From contig VTPC01001851.1 of NCBI GenBank assembly GCA_011009095.1, positions 1 through 64,000 of the forward strand: DNA of 64,000 bases. The letters are read 5' to 3'. The stretch is from Ignelater luminosus (lineage: Eukaryota > Arthropoda > Insecta > Coleoptera > Elateridae). How positions within the stretch are numbered: the first letter of the stretch is position 1; the number at the start of each line of letters is the position of its first letter. The notes below the pieces were generated by a model. That model saw nothing but the letters and a program-made list of their open reading frames with translations. It made no database searches and had not been told where the DNA came from. The position numbers were made by a program, and so were the translations under genes. Positions 47,701 to 59,064 of this stretch are shown in pieces.

Positions 47701-48515
47701 TGATTACAAGTAATAGTAAAAACGTTTCTTAACAGTATTCGTTATTTTTCACAATAAAAAAATAAAAAGGCCCACATTTAAAAACATACTGTATAAAATC
47801 TACTTCCTACATTATTATAAACATTCTAGCTTTGATTATACGATTAAGAATCTCAACACATTAAATTAGAATATTTTTCTGGTCTCTAATTAAAGATAAA
47901 ATAGCAGGAATTCTGCAATAAATACTAGTCTGTACAACTTTTTATACCTTTTCTCGTTTTTGTACAACGAATTTAAATCGCAAATTCGTAGTAGACGGTA
48001 ATGAGCAAAAAATACATAAATACGAGTCTCGCTGCATCCATATTTACCACATTAAACGAATAAATTACTTTGCATTGCCGTTTCAAATCTTATTACTTTA
48101 TCTTTAATAAAGGGGAAGACGTTCCTCTTATATAATAATACTATACTCTTACACGTTTTCTGCTAACAAGATACGAATTGTCTAAGAATTACAGGAAGGA
48201 AAAAAGAAAAGTAAATTTTACAGAAATGTAAATTAATGTCAGATTCTCTTCACTTGAAATTTAAATAAATGATTTCATACGATAAACGTTGATGTTTTAC
48301 GTTGGTGCTGAAGCATAAAGAAATACGAAAGCTGGAAATAAGTTTTAATGATGAAATCTAAATTTGTAATTTAAATTAATGTTAGTATATAATTTTCCAC
48401 TTCACTGATTAGTTAACTAATAATAAACATTTCTTATGGAATCTTATTATTAATTCTGGCATTATTATTACACTTACGTTTTAAATTTGCTGACTTCAAA
48501 TAAGTAAACAAAATT
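47701..48515. other. AT-rich stretch, nothing recognised
   Basis: No supported frame or repeat between the transposon and the LINE tail. Confidence 0.55.
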
Positions 48516-49284
48516 ATTTTTTTTTATTGGCTGCTTATTTACAATCTACTCTTGATACTTAAAGTAATAAGTAAATCTGATACATGATAAGTAACATGAT
48601 TAGAGAAGTCATCCATTGATGACACTCTTGCCATTCCGTGGAAGGTAGGTAAACCGTGGATTAGATATCTGCTACTTGATGTAGATCAGTCGGCCACTGC
48701 CTTTTCAGTCTTCTTGGAACGACTGGAGGATTCCTGATTGCGGTAACTAGATGGTTTTGATATCCATCTAATCGTTGGTAATATAGTATTGAGTCTCTAG
48801 ATTTTATCGGTGATAAATGGGATTTTTAAATCGTCGTCTATGGTAAATTTGCTGACATACCATGGTGCATTAGTAAGTGCATTAGATTGGAATCTTTAAA
48901 GGATCTTGGTATTCGAGGCCTTAGCACAGCCCCATAATTGTATGCCATACGTTCATATGGGCTTTAGTATAGACTTATACAGCAGAAGCTTGTTATTCAC
49001 CGATAGATTACTTTTCTTCATAGTAACCAAGACAATTGTCTTAGTTTAAAGTTTAATTGTTGTCTCTTCATTTTGATGTGCTCTGCCATGTCAATTTTTG
49101 GTCAAGGTGTAAGCCCAGATACTTTACTTCAGTTTTGCGCCGGTATTGGTACGTTGTTTATAGTAACTGGTGGGCAAATTGCACGCTGCGTTGTAGATGT
49201 TATCTGTGCTGATTTTGTTTGGTTTATTATAATTTTCCAAGTTGCCTTTTCAGCATTACTTTTTGCTCAGCTTCGGTTCATTTA

Positions 49285-50413
49285 CCGTATTGGTGGTATT
49301 GATGATTGAGGTCCTTTGAACTTTTTTGTAGCTTTCCATGTTGTATCATCATCTTTTGAGAGAGATGAAATATAATGTTCGAAAGAAGTATTTCTTGCGT
49401 GCATTAGAGCCTTGTGTAGTTTTCGTCTTAACCTGTTATATATTACTCTATCCCCATCGTTTTTAAATCGTTGCCATCTACTTCGAGCTTTTCTTTTTTC
49501 ACTAACTAGTTCTTGTACGAATAGTGGGATGTCAGTTTTCTTTCTTCCTTCCACTTAGGTTGGTGTTGAGTAGTAAGCTGCTTCTCGTATTAACGTTGTG
49601 AAATACTGTGTTGCCTCATCCAGTTTTTGAGGTTCCTTTATTCTTAAGTTTAACGTTATATGTTCATTTATGTAGGAACGAAAGGTATCCCAGTTTGTTT
49701 GTTTTGTGTTAAGGATTGGAATATCTGATTTAGTGATTATATATGTGCTCAGTGTTGCAATTACAGGGGTGTGATCTAAGGAGAGTTCAAAGTTAGACTC
49801 AGCTTGAACGTAGTTGGTGGCTATGCCATGGAGTATGAAGAAGTCCAACAGATCAGGCGTTTTGTTGATGTCTGCTGGCCAATATGTCGGTTCACGGGTG
49901 CTGATGAATTTGCAGTTATGCGTATTGATGGCGTTCAGTAGATTTCTCCTTTTTGTTGTGATAACTCGTGCGATCCAGTCTGTATGTTTGGCGTTTCAGT
50001 CACCCCTATCAGGAATTTCATTCCCAATATTTCAAAAAGTGTCATGTACTTTGCCATAGATATTGCATGTCGCGGGGGGGAGGGCAGTAGATTGCGGATA
50101 TAGTAATGGACCATGGTTTGGCATCAATTTCTATGTTAGCAGCTTGCATTTTGTCGGTTTGGTAGTGCAATAGTTCATGATGAGTAATGGAATTGCGAAT
50201 TATTATTGCAGAACCCCCGTGTGCCGTATCATCTGGGTGAAGAACGTGACAAACTTTATAATGAGGAATTTTAAGTACTGTTCTGGTGGTAAAATGCGTC
50301 TCTGATATTAAGGTAATGTCTATTTAATGTATTTCTAGAAAATTCTGTAGTTCTAATTCATGGTTTAATAGACCATTGGCGTTTAAAAGTACTAATCGTA
50401 GTAAGTCAGTCAT
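49285..50413 (-). pseudogene. Jockey LINE ORF2 N-terminal part (endonuclease and linker)
   Basis: Begins MTDLLRLVLLNANGLLNHEL. Endonuclease motifs follow: DITLISETHFTTRT, DDTAHGGSAIIIRN, AANIEIDAKPWSITISAIYC. Then come the LDFFILHGIA and SLDHTPVIATL segments that close the domain; the last is the usual SDH box. The linker has KTDIPLFVQELVSEKRKARS and RNTSFEHYISSL. Breaks include a stop after ...NFLEIH, a frame change near the CPPPRH (C8-9) run, and a TAA at 49555-49557. RT motifs (YRPI, AFDK, YADD) are absent because of the deletion. Confidence 0.85.
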
Positions 50414-50635
50414 TAATTTGCCAATTTATTTATAACTGTACTAAGCATGTTTAATACCATGCTGTTTTGGTTGATTGAAAATTGCTTTAAATTCAGTTAC
50501 GAAGAGTGTTAGTTGTTCTGCTATATTTGATGACTGTTGGTTCTGTGACATAATTTAATTGTATGGACTACATGGATTTCCTGGGAGTGGTATTGGATTT
50601 TGGTTACTGCTTACTATTGTCATTTATATTAGTAT

Positions 50636-50902
50636 TTATGTTAATTGTACATTGTATAGGCGTTTGTGTGTGGTTTGTCTTACATCTTGCTTTTGTAAGT
50701 TTGTGTATATCTCGCATTGTTTATAGTTGGCAGGATGAGCTCCTCCACATAATACACATGTTGGTGGACTATGTGAATTTTTTCTACACACAGTGGTATT
50801 ATGTCCTCCGCCGCATTTGACACAATTATATGGACGAGAGCAGAAACTTTTTGTGTGTCCGTAATTTTGACATCTCGCGCACTGTACAATGGTATTAAAC
50901 AA
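50636..50902 (-). pseudogene. Jockey LINE ORF1 C-terminal part (gag-like zinc knuckles)
   Basis: 89 codons with three CCHC-type knuckles: CARCQNYGHTKSFC, CVKCGGGHNTTVC and CVLCGGAHPANYKQC. This spacing, including the last knuckle with HPANYKGC, is typical of the nucleic-acid-binding ORF1 protein of jockey-clade LINEs. The N-terminal part is missing because the insertion is 5'-truncated. The stop is followed about 220 bases later by ORF2. Confidence 0.85.
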
Positions 50903-51006
50903 AATTATGAAACAAAGAATTATCTTACTTTCAACAATAAGTTATGTTTGTCCTTTGTAATATTACAATATTTGATAAGTAAAAAACATAATAGTTATTA
51001 TCGTAG
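50903..51006. other. Short AT-rich spacer between LINE and transposon
   Basis: About 100 bases with no feature; it may be the original target DNA of both insertions. Confidence 0.4.
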
Positions 51007-51008
51007 TA

Positions 51009-52313
51009 AAGGGTTTTCCAATAAGAGGTGTTATTTTGATATTCAAAGAAAAGTGCCATTTTTTAATATAAATGATCGGATGTTTATTTCATTATAAAGA
51101 GGAAGGTATGCCGTTAATAGTGGAAAATAACATCAGGCAAATGACCACCACGACCACGCTTACAGGACAATATCCTTTTCATGAAATTTTCCATAACCAA
51201 ATCGCAAAGTGGCTGCCTTATGTCCTCGATAGCCTCACGAATTCCATCTTTGAGGTCTTGAATCGACGCTGGGCTGTTGGCGTAGACCTTCTCTTTCACG
51301 TGGCCCCAAAGAAAGAAGTCGCAAGGTGTTAAATCACAAGATCTCGGTGGCCAATTGTGATCACCTCTTCGAGAGATAACACGGTCCGGAAACTTTTTCC
51401 GTAAAAGATCAATGGTTTCGTTGCTTGTGTGGCACGTAGCGCCGTCTTGTTGAAAGTAAACGTTGTCCAGATCAATACCATCCAATTCCGGCCATAAAAA
51501 ATCGTTAATCATCTCTCGATAGCGCAATCCAGTCACCGTAACTGTTGCTCCAGCCTCATTTTCGAAAAAGTAAGGTCCAATGACTCCGCCGGACCATAAA
51601 CCGCACCAAACAGTCACACGTTGAGGATAGAGAGACTTTTCAACAATAACTCTTGGATTTTCTGAGCCCCAGATCCGACAATTTTGCTTGTTGACGAAGC
51701 CACCGAGGTGGAAATGGGCCTCATCACTCAAGATGATTTTTCGATGGAATTCTGGATCATTTTCATGCATTTCAACGACCCAATCAGCAAAGACACGACG
51801 TTGTTGATGATCGGCCGGCTTGAGTTGTTGTGTTAACTGGACTTTATAAGCCTTAAGACCCAAATCTTTATGCAAAATACGGTGTAATGACGTTTGTGGA
51901 ATGGCTAATTCCAAAGAACGACGAGGAATGGACAAACCTGGGTTTTCTTTAACACTTTCGGCTACAACAGCAATATTCTCGGCTGTTCTTGAGCGACGTG
52001 CACGGGTTTTATTCTTCACATCACTAACTTGTCCCAAGAGCTCGAATTTTTTCACCAATTTCTGTATTGCGGTCCGACAAGGTGCTTCACGGTGACCCAA
52101 AAATGTTCGAGTTTTACGAACCGTCTCTGCCAAATTTTCACCATTTGTATAGTGAATTTTAATAATTTCAATGCGTTGTTGAAGCGTGTATCGTTCCATA
52201 TTTATTAATGGCGTAGTTTCTACTTGTCAAATGTCAAAAAATGATAGCTTCAAAAGTGACATCTACCGAAATAGCGGGCTATTCAAAATAACACCTCTTA
52301 TTGGAAAACCCTT
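51009..52313 (-). mobile_element. DD41D IS630-Tc1-mariner transposon with short TIRs, apparently complete
   Basis: 1305 bases, flanked by TA (51007-51008 and 52314-52315). The terminal inverted repeats are 31 bases, identical, and begin AAGGGTTTTCCAATAAGAGG. One uninterrupted transposase frame lies between them. Everything expected of an autonomous element is present: both ends, the target duplication and an open gene with catalytic residues. Whether it moves cannot be told from sequence alone. Confidence 0.95.
51114..52199 (-). CDS. DD41D transposase, full-length open frame
   Basis: 361 residues from ATG (52199) to stop, with about 110 bases from the start to the right end of the element. 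It would cut and rejoin DNA at the TIRs in the nucleus. Residues 1-60 hold a first helix-turn-helix (ERYTLQQRIEIIKIHYTNG, then RTAIQKLVKKFELLGQ). A basic patch RARRSR (about 66-71) and a second HTH (about 74-125: SIPRRSLELAIPQTSLHRIL) follow. The catalytic core has LSDEAHFHL (D159), VYFQQDGATCH (D252) and LTPCDFFLWG (D294). There are 41 residues between the second and third Asp, so DD41D. RRGDHNWPPRS lies between them. It has no stops, in contrast to the other transposases in the window. By spacing it belongs with the rosa group, but its TIRs are short. Any other frame here is a shadow. Confidence 0.93.
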   Translation of the reverse strand: MERYTLQQRIEIIKIHYTNGENLAETVRKTRTFLGHREAPCRTAIQKLVKKFELLGQVSDVKNKTRARRSRTAENIAVVAESVKENPGLSIPRRSLELAIPQTSLHRILHKDLGLKAYKVQLTQQLKPADHQQRRVFADWVVEMHENDPEFHRKIILSDEAHFHLGGFVNKQNCRIWGSENPRVIVEKSLYPQRVTVWCGLWSGGVIGPYFFENEAGATVTVTGLRYREMINDFLWPELDGIDLDNVYFQQDGATCHTSNETIDLLRKKFPDRVISRRGDHNWPPRSCDLTPCDFFLWGHVKEKVYANSPASIQDLKDGIREAIEDIRQPLCDLVMENFMKRILSCKRGRGGHLPDVIFHY

Positions 52314-52315
52314 TA

Positions 52316-52906
52316 TTTCCCAGATGAATTTTTAAAACATTCAATATGCCGGCACATTTTATTATCAACAAACAAAATAATTAAAAACTAGTCAACTTAT
52401 GTATTTAATACGATATGAATTTGTGAACAAAAAAAATTAATTTTAGTATTCCAACAATTACATTTTTTTTGTAACTTGCTTTACATTTTTATTAATTAAT
52501 AAGCTAAATAAAAATGAAATTATTTTATTTAAATAAAAATATATTTCTGTAACAAGGTCTGTGTTCAGTTTTTCATTTTATTGTTTTCTTTGAAAACTAA
52601 AATTTTTTATACTTTTATATCATTTAATAACCATTCAGAAAAGCTTTTTCAACGTATTTCTTTTTAGTTAGTAAAAAATTAAACGAACTGTTTTCATGAA
52701 CCTCATAATGTTTTTTGTTTATTAAGACAATCTCTTTATTTATAGTAAACAAAATAGTTTAAACAATGCGTAAGAATTGCTAGAAATCGAAAAATAATTT
52801 TACATTAATCTAAGCAGACTAAAAGAAAATTTTGAGTTCATTCCAGACTTTTTTTCCATACGCCTGCTACTTCTTATTGCAAGAGAATCTAAACTTAAAT
52901 CCTTTA
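52316..52906. other. AT-rich stretch, nothing recognised
   Basis: Very AT-rich sequence between two transposons, without a frame or repeat I can support. Confidence 0.6.
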
Positions 52907-52908
52907 TA

Positions 52909-53219
52909 CACTATGTCCGAAAAGTATGGAACTCACTAAGTAAATATGCATTTTATGGAAAAATGTTACCTATAAAAGTTGTTTAGTGTTTAGTTTTACA
53001 TTACACGGCAATACCAAATCACTATTTTTTAAAAACACAAAAGCGCAACGATTAACGCTTCAATTTTTTTTAATGAGAAGGTATCCCTTTATTGTACTCA
53101 TTTGATAGAGAATGTTTCTCTATTTTCAATGATGTAAAACTTTGATACACTTGCATAAGTATATTTTGATTAAAACTCAAAAAATTGTTTGAAAGTTTAT
53201 TTCAATATTCATCTGTTAC
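52909..53219. repeat. Left long terminal inverted repeat, copy 2
   Basis: Inverted partner of 54537-54861, with a short deletion near the tip and substitutions including CACTATG for CAGTGTG at the end. Confidence 0.8.
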
Positions 53220-53253
53220 GAATTGAAAATTTTGTATAACTTAACTCTACAGT

Positions 53254-54330
53254 TCATAGAAGGTGTTCAAAGTGTGCACCATTCACAGCTTGGCAATGAT
53301 AAAGTCGTCTTTCCTATTCGTTTACTGCATTTTGAATCGTTTTTGGTGTGATAGCTCTAATCTCTGTTCTTATACGGTCTTTTAGAGTTTCAATATCTTC
53401 AGGCATATCGACATAAATCTTATTTTTGAGATGGCCTTACAGAAAAAAATCAAGTGGACTTAAATCCGGCGAGTGAGCTGGCCATTCTACTGCACCTCTT
53501 GTGCCTATCCATCGATAAGGGAAAGTACTATCAAGAAACTGTCGCACATTAATTCCGAAATGAGGAGGAGCCCCGTCTTGTTGCAACCATATTCTGTTAT
53601 GCGGTACATCTGGATCTAGTTCATTAGGAAATAGAACAGTTAAAGCAAGAACTAAGTCAAATCTTAAAAAATCTAGATAAGCATCCGCTGTTAAATTATG
53701 TTCTATAAAAAAGGCCCCAAAATTTGGGTTCCAATAATTCCTGCCCAGACATTGACTTTCTGCTGATATTGGGTGTGCCCTTCTACATACCAGCCAGGAT
53801 TTAGCGAAGACCAGTAGCGCGTGTTTAGTTTGTTAATGGTACCATTCAAACGAAACGTTGCCTCATCAGTGAAGAGGATATTTTTATGAAAATTTGCATT
53901 TTCCTGAAGCCTATGTGTTATTTCTTCGTAAAATTGAAATCTTCGATCTAAATCATCTTCTAATAGTTTTTGAATTATAGAAGGTTTATGCGTATGCCAC
54001 TTCTCCTTTCTTAGAACTTCGTGTGCAGTGGATTTCTTCAAAGTATGTTCACGAGCAGTTTGTCGAACAGAAGCATGTGAATTCTCCACGACAGCCAACA
54101 TTATATTCTCACGTTGTTCATTATTTAGAGCTTTAGGTCTGTCCGTTTTTGGACGATCTTTGACACAACCCGTCTCATGAAATTTATGCAAAATTTTACT
54201 TACAGTAGACTGAGAAATATGGTATTCGGGGTGCACGTTATTCAACAAATTGCAAACTTCCTTGTGTGTTCTCCTTCTGTCTCCATATCCCAGCAGCATT
54301 TTTCGATACGATGTTTTTCTGATAAATGAT
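53254..54330 (-). pseudogene. DD41D transposase, start lost and a stop near the C-terminus (copy 2)
   Basis: Where copy 1 starts ATG GAT CAT, this copy has ATC GAT CAT, and a small deletion follows before MLLGYGDRRRTHKEVCNLL. From there the frame is open for about 198 codons: HPEYHISQSTVSKILHKFHE, VKDRPKTDRPKALN, VLRKEKWHTHKPSIIQKLLE, NILFTDEATFRLNG (first Asp) and NVWAGIIGTQILGP. A frame change near 53710 follows. The second part has VPHNRIWLQQDGAPPHFG (second Asp), RWIGTRGAVEW and SPDLSPLDFFL (third Asp). I count 41 residues between the last two. A TAA replaces the Trp expected after DFFL. It ends HFEHLL at 53254. Confidence 0.9.
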
Positions 54331-54536
54331 CGATAGCAAGTCGTATTTTTGTAACTTTGTAATTCGTACGTTAATCAAAATCCTTAAATTAATTAAAAAA
54401 TAATTTTTCGCATCAGTTCGGTTACTAATTGACATTTCTACGAGGCATACAATTGTTGCAACAAACAAAAGTGTATCACACCGACCATAATGTGACTAGA
54501 TGATACTGAAAATTTAAAAGACCGCGTCTGGAAAGG

Positions 54537-54861
54537 TAACAGATGAATAAATAAACTTTTAAGGGTTATTCTAATAATTTTTTGCGTTTTAATAAAAATT
54601 TACTCATGCAAGTGTATCAAAGTTTTACATCACTGAAAAGAGAAAAACATTCTCTATCCAATGAGTACAATAAATGGATACCTTCCCATTAAAAAAAATG
54701 GAAGCATCATTCGTTGCGCTTTTGTTTTTTTTTTAAATAGTGATTTGGTATTGCCCTGTAATGTAAAACGAAACACTAAACAACTTTAATAGGAAACATT
54801 TGTCCTTAAAATGCATATTTTGTGAGATATATAAGATATTCCATACTTTTCGGATACACTG
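54537..54861. repeat. Right long terminal inverted repeat, copy 2
   Basis: Inverted partner of 52909-53219; closely matches the right arm of copy 1. Confidence 0.8.
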
Positions 54862-54863
54862 TA

Positions 54864-55984
54864 TATCAGACACTTATAGTTAATATACCTTACAAGTGGA
54901 GGATAAGGTAATAACAGAATTTTGTTAAATGCGAATGGCCCAACTGATAATAAAAATGTCAGCATGCTCGCTTGCAAGAAGAAGATGAACTGGTTCCCCA
55001 TGAAAAACCAGAACTAAAATTTAGCCAAGTAATTGTAAAAATAAGCAGATGTGTATAATCTAAGTTAAATTTCTTAATTTATTTAAATGATATTGGAGAA
55101 AATATGGCAATCTAGCTTGATCTTTCAAACCCGTCAACATAGAAAAAAATTCTTACAACAATTGTCATCAATTTGATCATGAATATTACCATATAGCTTG
55201 AGTACAATTGAATGTTAATTGCATTACAAAAACAAGCCATACAATGGTAAACGTACGTGATATGAAATGAAAGCTATTTATAGCATCCCAAATACATCAA
55301 TAATTTGCAATAAAATTTAACAGCAGACAAGTGACTGGCGTCAAATATAAATAATGATTAAAAGCTTACTTTAAGATGTAAGATGAAATATATAATAAAA
55401 AAATAAATTAAAATAAACTAACACTAACATAATTTATATTTGACAAAATAAACAGTAATTTGCATTACTTTAATTTAACTAAAGAAATCTGTAACTAACG
55501 ATTAACGATGAACAAAATTAATCAAGCTAAATTATAGAATATAAACTAATTGAAAGTGATTGCTAAACTAAATCTAAAGCAATATTTACATGGGCATTAT
55601 TCAAAATCAAATTTTACAATACATCAACTTGCAAACACACATAACGCAAGTAAACATCTTTTCGAAACAGCCTTTCACCAAGCGATAGGGGAAATATCAC
55701 AGACTTTACCGGGACGACCAGAATAGGCGCGTTGACAGTCCCCACACACATAATAATAAAACTTTAAACTGGACAGTGCAGAACAAAACTCAATTAAATT
55801 TTAGAGCCAATCAAGTTCATATCTACAGTAAACGGAAGTATAACACAAGGATGAAACTGTTTTAACAAAGTCTCCGAGATATATCTGGTTACATCTCTGA
55901 ATATTTAGCCTTAAACAGTAATAAGTTAAATGAGTACAATAACTGAAAAATTGAAATTCAAGGTTTTTGATCGAGAAAAAAATC
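54864..55984. other. AT-rich stretch without a recognisable gene
   Basis: About 1.1 kb with no family-like frame or defined repeat. The part at about 55640-55760 is GC-richer but unreadable as protein. Confidence 0.55.
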
Positions 55985-58340
55985 CGAGGGTGAGGGTAGT
56001 TCAGATAAATCTACACATAGCAGAGCAGCTACTTTAGTGCTCGGCAAGGCACTAAAACCCTCATCTTAGAATTCTGGACTTTCAAGGGCTTTGGTAAAGT
56101 AAATGGTAGATTAATTCATAATGATATACAAGGACCTACGTGTCAACAAAGGAATTGAGGTGTTAGTGCAAGCAGATCTATGTTCTAGAGATCTAGATGA
56201 GGATGAGCTAAGCAATTGCTGCATTAGCCTGCTTGCACGAGATCCACCCCCAAGGGACGTAGAAATACGGGTAACAACAGCAGGGTAGAACTGCAAGATG
56301 TGATGCTAATGCACACCATATGACCTAGGGAAGTATCAACACAAAAAAAGAATGAATTTTAATGGCAGGTAACTTAAGACATAATAAACAATGGGAACAG
56401 TCTTATCTTTGTCAAGCAGGAAGTTATAGACATTACAATAGCTGCTTATTATGCTAGTAGCTTTATCAAAAATTGCCAAGTGTCTGATAAGGAAAGTGGT
56501 TTAGAAGAACCGACTGCGGATCTTTCAAGACGGACCTTGTCAAAAATGTTCAAACAATAAATGACAACTTTAAGCACAGAGGCCATAATATCAGCTTGCA
56601 ATGACAACTGCCTTCAACTAAGGCCTGTCTACTAAAAATCTGCACTAAGTTATAAATTGGGCAAAAGATTATTTTATGACTTTTTATATAAACAAAAACC
56701 AGTAATGAGATACGAAAAAGTACACGACTTGGAATGCTGACAGGTGACGTTCTTTTGTTTTCCGATGTAATGTGTTAGTAGTCTACATAATTTAATTCAA
56801 ACTCAGTAAAGATTTTTAATGGACAGGCCTTAGAAAAAGACGACACCAGCACAGTCTGGTGAAACGACGGCCTATCTAGAAAAGAAAAATAATTCGCAAA
56901 TTGTTCAGCAGAACAAGAAAGCAGGAACGTTGTATGAACACAGGGAAGCGTTGATTACATACACTAAAGCCGTTATAAAGGCGGAAGAGATACTTAAAGA
57001 AGGATTTGTAAGGATACTCTAAAAAAATCGCAAAGCCACAACTCTAGAAATTCCAAGATAGTTAGATAAACCAGACAAAAACTGGAATAGCACAATTCCG
57101 ATAGAACGTTTAAACAGGACAGCCAAAATTAACTAAACAATTTCAAGGAATGTAATCTCGTATGACAAGTTCAAATAGGCCACTAATTCATTTGAACCTT
57201 ACAAATCTCCTAGTCCTGATGGGATGTAGATATCCTCACAGGTAGACTTGTCAGAGTAGGTATACAGATCAAGTCTAGCTACGGGCTATATCCCAATAAG
57301 ATGGAGGCACGTTAGCATAATATTTATACCTAAACCGGGAAGAATTCAGCCTTACGTATGTCTTTTACGCTCAAAACATTGAAAATATTGCTAGATATAC
57401 ATATCAGATGTGGTGGGTTTGTTGAAAGCCCAATACATAAAAGCAAGTGTTTCAACAGAAACGGTTTTACAGCAGGTAGCTAGAAAACTGGAAAAGAGGT
57501 GGCACTAGGGACTTTTCTAATTACTTACAGAAAAGCACTTCATTTGCGACAATTATTACCTCTTGTAGGGCACGTAAATTTGAGAAGATCTACTGCAAAA
57601 GGATTGAGTCTATGACCAAAAGCAGAATAATACATTCAACCCTATTGGGAAAAAATATTTAGCAAGAGCGGCAGGAGGATGTCTGCAAAGTTGCGCTCTG
57701 TCGCTCCATAGACAAGGTTTCAGTCATCATAGTACAATTCAGGAAAAAATGTAAATGGTCTTGAATATAGCATCAAACTGCGCGACAAGCGAGGGCATCT
57801 TTATAAATCCCCCAAAAACAGCAATAGTATCCTCCACCAGTAGAAGAAAACTAAAGGGATTAGATCCTTTAGCTTTACATGGTGAAGAACTGATAATGAC
57901 AGGAAAGGTTAAGTACCTTGTAGTGAACCTGGAGTACAAACTTATCTGTAACGAAACATATTTCCAGGTTAGCAAAACAGGTGTCGATCATCTTAGTGAT
58001 GGTAAGACGAATGTATGGAAAAACATGAGAATTCAGACCTAGTATGGTACAGTGGATGTGCACTAGAGCGATCAGACCAGCGTTAGCATACACATCCTTA
58101 GTGTGGTAGCTTAAGACGCTGCAAACAAACACCAAATAAAACTACCCAAGGATCAAAAATTGGCGTGTTTGGTAATAACAAAATCTAGAAAATGATAGGC
58201 GACTCTGTTTTTCACATGAGACTGTGCTACCCCAGCAACATATCTGGATAAAAACATTTGGAACAATACGGAACAAATGCCATCTAACGAACTGATTTGG
58301 TTTACAGGATTGCTACATCGTGTTTTCTTGTACAAGCAGT
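55985..58340 (+). mobile_element. LINE remnant (endonuclease and RT), I/R1-like
   Basis: The plus strand has a recognisable order of pieces. Endonuclease: RVRVVQINLHIAEQ at about 55994, GIEVLVQADLCSRDL and LLARDPPPRDVEI near 56200, CDANAHHMT near 56305, SLIFVKQEVIDITIAAYY and NCQVSDKESGL near 56440. Linker: YEHREALITYTKAVIKAEE at about 56940. RT: NSFEPYKSPSPDGM near 57200, SSLATGYIPIRWRHVSIIFI and PKPGR near 57300, STETVLQQVARKLEKRW near 57460. Post-RT: GIFINPPKTAIVSSTSRRKL and LHGEELIMTGKVKYLVVNLE near 57900. The DANAHH motif and the LHGEEL..KVKYL block are typical of R1/I-type elements in insects. It is heavily interrupted, and the RT catalytic box is not readable. No RNase H or tail was seen. 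Confidence 0.8.
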
Positions 58341-59064
58341 TATGTCATCCATATGATAGGTAGAACAGCTGTAGATATGAGTGCTAGATGTTGGCAGACA
58401 GCTGCTTGTATTTTAGCGTAAAGTATGGCTTTGAGGATGCATAAGAATTTTTGTTCGACTTTTGTCGTTACATTGTGATAGATTTTGTAATTTAGTTCTT
58501 GTAAAGTCCCCCGTTTTCTGTATTTCTTTTCATAGCGTGTTGCAGTAGGTTGAGACACGTCTTTCGTGATTTCATTTTTAATGTACTAAATCATTTGATC
58601 AGGCTACAGAGTTAATGGATGTTGTGTTCTTGTAGCTAAAGGTAGTTTGATTGTAACAGACTTCCTCTTTGCATGGACGCCACGATTTCGTTTACATTGT
58701 AAGCAGTTTTTGGTTATATTATATTTTCAGATCGGCTAAAAGCTCGATGGACTATATATTCAGGATTAAAGATCCTGATGTAAAATGGCGCTATAAAGCG
58801 ATCTCAATTTACGATGTTAGAATCATAGATCTGGTTACATCATTATAATGAGTGAAATCATTAAATTTGTTCAATTTTGAATTTCTTCTTTATTTCAAAA
58901 TTGAAAAAGTTTATTTTAAAGCAATTTTCCAAAAAAAAAATAAAATCAAGAATCCTCCAACTCAAATAATAAACAATTATTTGATTATTTAATACAATAC
59001 ATTTTTCATGTACTAATATAAAACCGGAGCAGAAAGGATTAAACACAAAATCTGACTCAAGGAA
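58341..59064. other. No gene recognised
   Basis: AT-rich sequence. Short minus-strand frames (58340-58558 and 58861-59130) have no motif. Confidence 0.5.

Larger units (their letters stand above)
48517..50902 (-). mobile_element. Jockey-type LINE, 5'-truncated and with the RT core missing
   Basis: The minus-strand element begins in the zinc-knuckle end of ORF1 (50902), continues with ORF2 and ends at a T9 run on the plus strand (48517-48525), which is its A tail. ORF2 passes straight from the pre-RT linker to the C-terminal domain, so the catalytic RT centre is deleted near 49285. C-terminal marks: NNKLLLYKSILKPI, TYGIQLWGCAKASN, NAPWYVSKFTI. The DD41D transposon starts about 100 bases beyond its 5' end. 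Confidence 0.85.
52909..54861 (-). mobile_element. DD41D (rosa-type) transposon with long TIRs, copy 2
   Basis: 1953 bases flanked by TA (52907-52908 and 54862-54863). The left end reads CACTATGTCCGAAAAG and the right end CAGTGTATCCGAAAAG. The TIRs run about 310-325 bases (52909-53219 against 54537-54861), but the left arm has lost about 16 bases just inside the tip (the ATATCCTATATA part). It keeps the internal segment missing from copy 1, which makes it the better guide to the family's full length. Confidence 0.9.

Noticed and set aside
50563-51332. Plus-strand frames over jockey ORF1 and the DD41D element
   Set aside because: Hydrophobic or motif-free antisense readings of real minus-strand coding sequence.
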